DNA of 63,418 bases, taken from positions 1 to 63,418 of the forward strand of contig SIRW01000053.1 of the NCBI GenBank assembly GCA_004366205.1, in the 5' to 3' direction. The notes under the pieces were generated by a model, which was not told the DNA's origin, searched no databases, and worked only from the letters and a program-made list of their open reading frames with translations. Positions 59,411 through 63,418 of the stretch are shown here, piece by piece (the first letter of the stretch is position 1; each line of letters opens with the position of its first letter). The stretch comes from Actinomycetota bacterium (lineage in GTDB: Bacteria > Actinomycetota > Acidimicrobiia > Acidimicrobiales > CADCSY01). The position numbers were made by a program, and so were the translations under genes.

Positions 59411-60676
59411 ATGGAGACCGAGGAACTCGCTGCATGGGCAGCGACGCAGGCAGTCGGGCCGGTCGACCGCACCCGCGACATGGCGCTCTCGCTCACGTCG
59501 ACGCTCGTGCGGTTCCGCTGGAACGGTGGGATGGCGGTCGGCGTCGGGGCGGATGCGCCCGGGAAGGTGCGCATCAACGCCCTCCTCGACGGAGTGGCGT
59601 GGTTCCTCGCTCGACGAGAGCCGGGCGAGGACACCCTGCATCTCGTTCTCGGCTGCTCGGACCACGCTGAGGCCGTCGGCTCGACGCTGAAGGAGCAGCT
59701 TGGTGCGATCGGAACGCTGACCGCCGAGCTCGCATCGGGCCCGAGAATCCGAACCTGGCTCCTCTCACCCGACGGCACGACGGAGGTCGCTACCAGCAAG
59801 CCGGAGTTCACCACGTCGACGCCGCCCCGATGGAACACACTCCTCATGACAGCGTCGGCCACCTCGGTGAAGGGCATGGCCGCCGAGATCGTCGCCGCGG
59901 TCGACCACCCGTCGTTCGCCCTGTACCCGAAACTCTCGTCACAGAAGGAGGCCGAGCCCTGGCAGATGCGACTGGATGGCCTCGAGATCGGCCGAGTCGG
60001 AACGTCAACGGCGACGTTGCGTCTTGCGACCAGGAAGCCCGATGCGCCCGGCGAGCCGCGCGACACCTGGCGGCAAGTCGTCGGGCAGCCAGCACGAACA
60101 TACGCACCGGAGACGCTCGACGAGCTTGTCGCGCTCGTGCACTCGCTCATCGCCGCTTGGTCGACCCCGCACGCCCCTAAGGCCGTTCTGCGGCACGGTC
60201 AGCCAGAGCACGCGCTCGAGATGCACGTCCTCAGCGGACGACTTCACCTCATGGCCGGCGCAGATGAGCTCATGCCTGCAGTGCCATCTCGCGGCGGCGT
60301 GCTGGCGGCGGCGCAGTTCCCGACGCTCTGGGGCGACGTAACCCGGCCTGCGCGCTACCTCGACGCCCTGCTGGCCGACGCCGATCGGCGGCCATGGGCA
60401 GTTGAACTCAAGGACCAGGACGCAGGCGGCGGTCACGGCGCTTACCTCCGCCACGGTGTGGGCCAAGCCGTCCTGTACCGGCACTTCATCAGGTCCGCAA
60501 GCCCACTTGATCCGTGGTTCTCCAAGCACGATCTCCGCCGCCCCGCCTGTCGTGCGGCGCTGGCCTTCCCCACGGCAGCAACCGGCGCAGGGAAAGCGAT
60601 CGAGCGCCTACGCGACCTCGCCAAGCGCTACGCCGTCGAAGTCATCGAGTTCTCAAGGCCAGGCGCCGAGCCATGA
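59411..60676 (+). CDS. 421-aa protein with PD-(D/E)xK-like C-terminal domain
   Basis: The first 290 residues are unrecognised alpha/beta sequence. The C-terminus (about 310-415) has a nuclease-like arrangement: Asp residues at 318 or 323-325, then WAVELKDQ (E332-x-K334), a helix with GQAVLYRHFIR (Q352), and a final strand VEVIEFSRP. This resembles PD-(D/E)xK restriction-type domains, but the assignment is from motif spacing only. It begins 2 nt after the restored stop of the metallo-hydrolase, so it belongs to the same operon. It is the last gene before the tRNA-Met remnant. Confidence 0.65.
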   Translation: METEELAAWAATQAVGPVDRTRDMALSLTSTLVRFRWNGGMAVGVGADAPGKVRINALLDGVAWFLARREPGEDTLHLVLGCSDHAEAVGSTLKEQLGAIGTLTAELASGPRIRTWLLSPDGTTEVATSKPEFTTSTPPRWNTLLMTASATSVKGMAAEIVAAVDHPSFALYPKLSSQKEAEPWQMRLDGLEIGRVGTSTATLRLATRKPDAPGEPRDTWRQVVGQPARTYAPETLDELVALVHSLIAAWSTPHAPKAVLRHGQPEHALEMHVLSGRLHLMAGADELMPAVPSRGGVLAAAQFPTLWGDVTRPARYLDALLADADRRPWAVELKDQDAGGGHGAYLRHGVGQAVLYRHFIRSASPLDPWFSKHDLRRPACRAALAFPTAATGAGKAIERLRDLAKRYAVEVIEFSRPGAEP

Positions 60677-60827
60677 CGGACTCCTGAGGCTTCGTCATCG
60701 ACGACGAACACGGGGCATCCGTCCTCCGACGTGGGCGAGGAGGGCGCTGCCACACCTGCTTGCGCACACATCGCCTGGGCACCGCATGTTTGAGAAATGT
60801 TTGACAAACTGCCCGGACAGCAGAAGA

Positions 60828-60847
60828 GCCGGTGCTCTCGCACCGGC
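60828..60847. terminator. Hairpin beside the tRNA-Met remnant
   Basis: GCCGGTGC and GCACCGGC form perfect 8-bp arms around TCTC. On the minus strand it follows the tRNA 3' end by about 20 nt and is trailed by CTCTTCT, so it looks like the terminator of the original tRNA-Met gene. It may also end the cassette on the plus strand. Confidence 0.55.
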
Positions 60848-60865
60848 CCTGACCTGCGGTTTCGT

Positions 60866-60910
60866 TGGTGGCGGGGGCGGGATTTGAACCCGCGACCTTC
60901 GGGTTATGAG
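60866..60910 (-). other. 3' half of a tRNA-Met (CAT) gene, probable attachment-site remnant
   Basis: On the minus strand the sequence runs from anticodon loop CTCATAA through CCCGA, AGGTC, the T-arm GCGGG-TTCAAAT-CCCGC, acceptor CCCCGCC and A-CCA. There is no D-arm or 5' acceptor strand beyond it, and the 27-31 side no longer pairs perfectly. This is the pattern left when an element integrates at the 3' end of a tRNA gene. The 397-nt gap 60677-61073 holds this fragment, its hairpin and no gene I can support. Confidence 0.75.
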
Positions 60911-61073
60911 CCGGATGGTCAGGCTCGTTTCCTGTCCCGTCCTGTCCCTTCCAGTACCTGAGAGCTGGGGTTTCGCGCATTCGAGGTGCCGGTCCGTGCC
61001 ACTGCGGACCAGCTGATACCAGCCCGCGGTGTAGAAGAAGTGTAGAAGTCCTGTCCGCTCGAGGTAGCCGCGA

Positions 61074-61394
61074 TCAGGCGACTTGGACGGCGTCCTTGAG
61101 CTTGGCGGGGACCTTCTCGGGGAACGACACGACGAGGTGACGGTCGAGGGCGGTGGCTACTCGGGCGAGCGTGTCGATGCGGTTGCGGGCTCCCCCGCCT
61201 TCCTCGAGCCGGGAGATCACCGATTGGGTGGTGCCCATCCGCTCAGCGAGCTCGCGCTGGCTGAGGCCGGCTTCGGTGCGCAGGTCGTAGATGAGCTGGC
61301 CGAGCGCGAGGTCTTGCTCGACCCCGGCGCGGGTGTCGGCGTCGGGTGCGGGGCGCTTCTTCTTGACGTCTTCCCAGCGGGAGTAGTTGGCCAT
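61074..61394 (-). CDS. higA: XRE-family antitoxin (HigA-like)
   Basis: This 106-aa protein has a central XRE HTH (ALGQLIYDLRTEAGLSQREL, then MGTTQSVISRLEEGG) and a short C-terminal tail with VATALDRHLVVSFP. It is encoded downstream of a RelE-type toxin, the toxin-first order typical of higBA. It should bind the palindrome upstream of the toxin gene. Confidence 0.88.
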   Translation of the reverse strand: MANYSRWEDVKKKRPAPDADTRAGVEQDLALGQLIYDLRTEAGLSQRELAERMGTTQSVISRLEEGGGARNRIDTLARVATALDRHLVVSFPEKVPAKLKDAVQVA

Positions 61395-61407
61395 CGTCGT
61401 CTCCTCT

Positions 61408-61731
61408 TCAGGGGTACTGCTCGGCGCAGGCTTCGGCGACCTTGCGGGCCCGGATGATCTCGTTGCGTTCGTTGTTGCGTTGCTTGCGGAACGTGGTCAG
61501 CAGGATGATCCGGCCGTCCTTGGTGAACCGGTAGGTGATCCGTCGGGCCGTCGAGCCGAGCGTGAACCGCAACTCGAACAGCCCCTCGCCGAGGCTCTTC
61601 GACTGCGGCATCCGTGCTGACGACCCGAGCGCGGCCAAGCGGTCGATCACTACGACAGTCCGATCCCACTCGGCGTCATTGAGCGTGTCCATCCACTCGG
61701 CGACCTCGTCGTGCAGCTCCAGGTCGGCCAC
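61408..61731 (-). CDS. higB: RelE/HigB-type toxin
   Basis: This 107-aa protein has the RelE/HigB fold with KSLGEGLFELRFT, ARRITYRF and IILLTTFRKQRNNE, followed by basic residues of the mRNA-cleavage surface. It would cut mRNA on the ribosome. The GTG start is 6 nt from a TAGTGT box and a long palindrome lies just upstream. It is the first gene of the module, with the antitoxin 13 nt downstream. Confidence 0.88.
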   Translation of the reverse strand: MADLELHDEVAEWMDTLNDAEWDRTVVVIDRLAALGSSARMPQSKSLGEGLFELRFTLGSTARRITYRFTKDGRIILLTTFRKQRNNERNEIIRARKVAEACAEQYP

Positions 61732-61737
61732 ATGCGG

Positions 61738-61743
61738 ACACTA
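61738..61743 (-). promoter_or_regulatory. -10 box TAGTGT for higBA
   Basis: On the minus strand TAGTGT lies 6 nt before the GTG at 61731 and next to the operator palindrome. Confidence 0.5.
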
Positions 61744-61749
61744 TCGCAT

Positions 61750-61785
61750 CAATACGATGATCGCACAAGAGCGATCATCGCATTG
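61750..61785. promoter_or_regulatory. Long palindromic operator of the higBA module
   Basis: CAATACGATGATCGC (61750-61764) and GCGATCATCGCATTG (61771-61785) are inverted arms matching at 14 of 15 positions with a 6-nt centre. The site lies just upstream of the -10 box and is the most AT-rich stretch nearby. Confidence 0.75.
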
Positions 61786-61813
61786 ACGGCCTACTAGCAC
61801 CGACGAGGAGCTG

Positions 61814-62278
61814 CTACAACGCGTGGCGCCGAAGACGGCGGGCTCCTGCCGCGAGGAGGATCACGGCGACCAACGTGAAGGTCGGGATGTCGGTGGCAGG
61901 CTTGCCGCCGAGGTCGTGCCCGATGACATGGGACACGACATGGGCGGCGGCGCCGATTCCGCAGCCGACCAGCGCGACGCCGAGGGCGTCGGTGGTAGGG
62001 CGGAGAGCGGCGATCAGGAGGACGACACCGAGGCCGAGTTGGAATGCGCCGATGTCTTGAACGAGGTGCTGGTTGTACGGATGGAACGTTGCCACGGCGT
62101 CGAAGAACGAGCGGGGCGCAACCATCGCCCACGCCCCGAATGGCAGGAACGCAACCGCTCCGATCGCTGCGGCGACGCGTCCGGCGGTGTCGCTCACTTG
62201 CGAGCGGGAAGCCGGCTGGTGGTCATGCGGGTTGCGTTCGTCGGACAGCGGCGTGGAACCCGAGGCAGCCGATCCCAT
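61814..62278 (-). CDS. Small multi-pass membrane protein, unknown
   Basis: This 154-aa protein has about four membrane segments (about 35-55, 74-92, 97-118, 130-147) and a hydrophilic N-terminus. The pattern FLPFGAWAMVAPRSFFDAVA, with HPYNQHLVQDIGAFQLGLG, recalls a widespread family of small uncharacterised membrane proteins with conserved His and Asp residues. The ATG shares one base with the sodC stop (TGATG), so the two are coupled. Its function is unknown. Confidence 0.7.
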   Translation of the reverse strand: MGSAASGSTPLSDERNPHDHQPASRSQVSDTAGRVAAAIGAVAFLPFGAWAMVAPRSFFDAVATFHPYNQHLVQDIGAFQLGLGVVLLIAALRPTTDALGVALVGCGIGAAAHVVSHVIGHDLGGKPATDIPTFTLVAVILLAAGARRLRRHAL

Positions 62279-62847
62279 CAGCGGGTGACGACGCCGCAGG
62301 CGTAACGGCCCCCGGCGTCACCGGTGTTGAGGGTCCCGCCCACCGCGCCACCGTAGGGGTCCACCGGGATGTTGGCGAAGTTGTCCCGGCCAACGTGGAG
62401 GACCACGGCCGACCCGTCGGCGTCGAAGAGGTCCGCCACCGCGAACCGCGGGGTCTCGACGTCGAGGAACGCGCGCCCGGTCGCACTGAGCAGCACGCTG
62501 GGCAAGTCCCCGACGTGCTGGCCGTGCGCGGCCCCCGTGGGGTTCCAGTGTCCTCCGGCCGAGGTGAATCCCGGCGCGACGCAGCTGCCGGCGGTGTGGA
62601 CGTGCAGGCCGTGGAAGTCGCCGAGACCGGGGGCGGCGGGGGCATCGACGGTGATCGTTGCCCGATCGGCGTGCGCTCCGTAGCCCTTGAACACGACCTC
62701 GCCGACACGGGTTCCGTGCTCGTCGAGCAGTACCGCCCGCGCCAGCGGGCGGGACGCGCCCGCCGGAGGGCTCATCACCAGAGCCGCTGCCCCGATCGTG
62801 ACTGCGGCGAGGGCACCGGCCAGGACCGCTCGTGTCAGCTTCGTCAT
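62278..62847 (-). CDS. sodC: Secreted Cu/Zn superoxide dismutase
   Basis: This 189-aa protein has a signal peptide (about 1-32) and a Cu/Zn SOD barrel. HGLHVHTAGSC supplies two copper His and a disulfide Cys, SAGGHWNPTGAAHGQHVGDLP supplies the bridging and zinc His residues (quoted in part as SAGGHWNP and HGQHVGDLP), VVLHVGRDNFANIP supplies the last copper His, and GRYACGVV holds the second Cys. It removes superoxide outside the membrane. A Shine-Dalgarno CAGGAGGAAG precedes the ATG. It forms an operon with the small membrane protein. Confidence 0.88.
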   Translation of the reverse strand: MTKLTRAVLAGALAAVTIGAAALVMSPPAGASRPLARAVLLDEHGTRVGEVVFKGYGAHADRATITVDAPAAPGLGDFHGLHVHTAGSCVAPGFTSAGGHWNPTGAAHGQHVGDLPSVLLSATGRAFLDVETPRFAVADLFDADGSAVVLHVGRDNFANIPVDPYGGAVGGTLNTGDAGGRYACGVVTR

Positions 62848-62971
62848 GTTCTTCCTCCTGGTCAGTCGCCGACCGAGGTTCGCCCGACGTGTGGGCACGG
62901 CGGCCCGAGGTGGTTCAGTCAGCCATCTGTCGTCGGTAGCGACTCGAACGGTTCACGCGACGGCCGGGAGC

Positions 62972-63304
62972 TCAGGGGCCAGCTGTGCCGTCGTCGCTCC
63001 ACGCTGGTGAGCGCACCGCTGACGGGCAGAAGCTCTCGGATCCCTCACCCGCGCTCGAGCGCGCGCTCAGGGGCCATTCGGCGCGGTGGGCCGATCCGGA
63101 CTCGCGCTGGTCGAGGCGAACCGTCAGAGCCTGTCCGGCCATCTCGACGGAATAGCGGTCGAGGCCACGGGGGGCGGGACCGCCGAGCACGTGACCGGCT
63201 CGATTAAAGGTCTCGCCGTGGTAAGGCGACACGAACACTTCCTGGACCGGGCACCACCACAGCGACTCGCCGGGCAGGTGGTTGGGGTCATTGAGAGCGG
63301 ACAT
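62972..63304 (-). CDS. Rieske-like protein without cluster ligands
   Basis: This 110-aa product contains a Rieske C-terminal subdomain signature, VSPYHGETFNRAGHVLGGP then APRGLDRYSVE. The ligand boxes are altered: CPVQEVF replaces a C-x-H box and SPYHGE replaces CxxCHG, so a [2Fe-2S] centre is unlikely. The tail after about residue 60 is low-complexity. ATG 63304 is preferred because AGGGAG lies just upstream, but the frame stays open to the window edge, so a longer protein cannot be excluded. Confidence 0.5.
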   Translation of the reverse strand: MSALNDPNHLPGESLWWCPVQEVFVSPYHGETFNRAGHVLGGPAPRGLDRYSVEMAGQALTVRLDQRESGSAHRAEWPLSARSSAGEGSESFCPSAVRSPAWSDDGTAGP

Positions 63305-63418
63305 CAGATACTCCCTGTAGGCGGACACGACAGTCCTCGCTGACGGACAGGAGAATTCCTGGCCGGCGGACAGCTGGTCTCTGTGCCGGGTCCACCACGA
63401 CGGCCCCTCCGACGGGTT

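Noticed and set aside
60866-60914. Complete tRNA-Met gene on the minus strand
   Set aside because: Only the anticodon loop, variable loop, T-arm and 3' acceptor strand are present; the D-arm and 5' acceptor strand are missing.

Overview
The window is very GC-rich and densely coded, with codons ending mostly in G or C. The gene families (WhiB, BldD, class E sortase, a paired Get3/ArsA-like ATPase locus, MazG, MMPL) point to an actinobacterium. The overall mix suggests the Acidimicrobiia, but that placement is an inference from gene content. Operon-first genes very often have a TAnnnT box (typically TAGCCT or TAGGTT) 6-9 nt before the start codon and no Shine-Dalgarno sequence. Leaderless transcription therefore looks common, and I used it to choose several starts.

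Layout, left to right. 1-250: tandem palindromic repeats. 0.25-15.1 kb: a lipoprotein, an R2-like ligand-binding oxidase with an SCP2-like partner, Fe-S handling genes (erpA, a SufR-like regulator, mrp), a class E sortase, a MacB/FtsX-type ABC exporter, a sensor kinase lacking its phospho-acceptor His, and an fxsA-NUDIX-MBL operon. 15.2-26.4 kb: a membrane-anchored pseudo-protease, a bifunctional penicillin-binding protein, selA-selB, a DUF411 lipoprotein, whiB, nfeD, the paired ArsA-like ATPases and STAS/receiver-type regulators. The PBP-whiB-ATPase order recalls ponA2-whiB4-Rv3680-Rv3679 of Mycobacterium, with selAB inserted. 27-38 kb: tRNA-Pro(CGG), a NUDIX gene, asd, lysC, a BldD homologue, a cyclophilin, a second sensor kinase, STAS, an acyl-CoA-type dehydrogenase, hemerythrin and aat. 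38-51 kb: a flavin oxidoreductase and DapA-like operon, a siderophore-interacting protein, xylA-xylB, an MMPL exporter with a divergent TetR and tandem operator, an SDR, a decayed phosphotransferase gene, and FAH and PQQ-sugar-dehydrogenase genes.

51-63.4 kb is an accessory region, visibly less GC-saturated and rich in mobile-element debris. It holds four toxin-antitoxin modules, an SDR fragment, an internally deleted tyrosine integrase, an OGG-like fragment, a compact operon (62-aa protein, 238-aa putative chaperone-like protein, beta-CASP-like metallo-hydrolase with a one-base frameshift, 421-aa protein with a PD-(D/E)xK-like C-terminus), and a tRNA-Met 3' half that looks like an attachment-site remnant. 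It ends with a Cu/Zn superoxide dismutase operon and a Rieske-like protein without cluster ligands. The four-gene operon at 57.2-60.7 kb is the best candidate for an undescribed system, possibly defensive.

Two families of short palindromic intergenic repeats (45 nt in tandem at a 72-nt period; 53 nt at a 61-nt period) occur in the window. Several encoded proteins keep an enzyme fold but lack catalytic residues.
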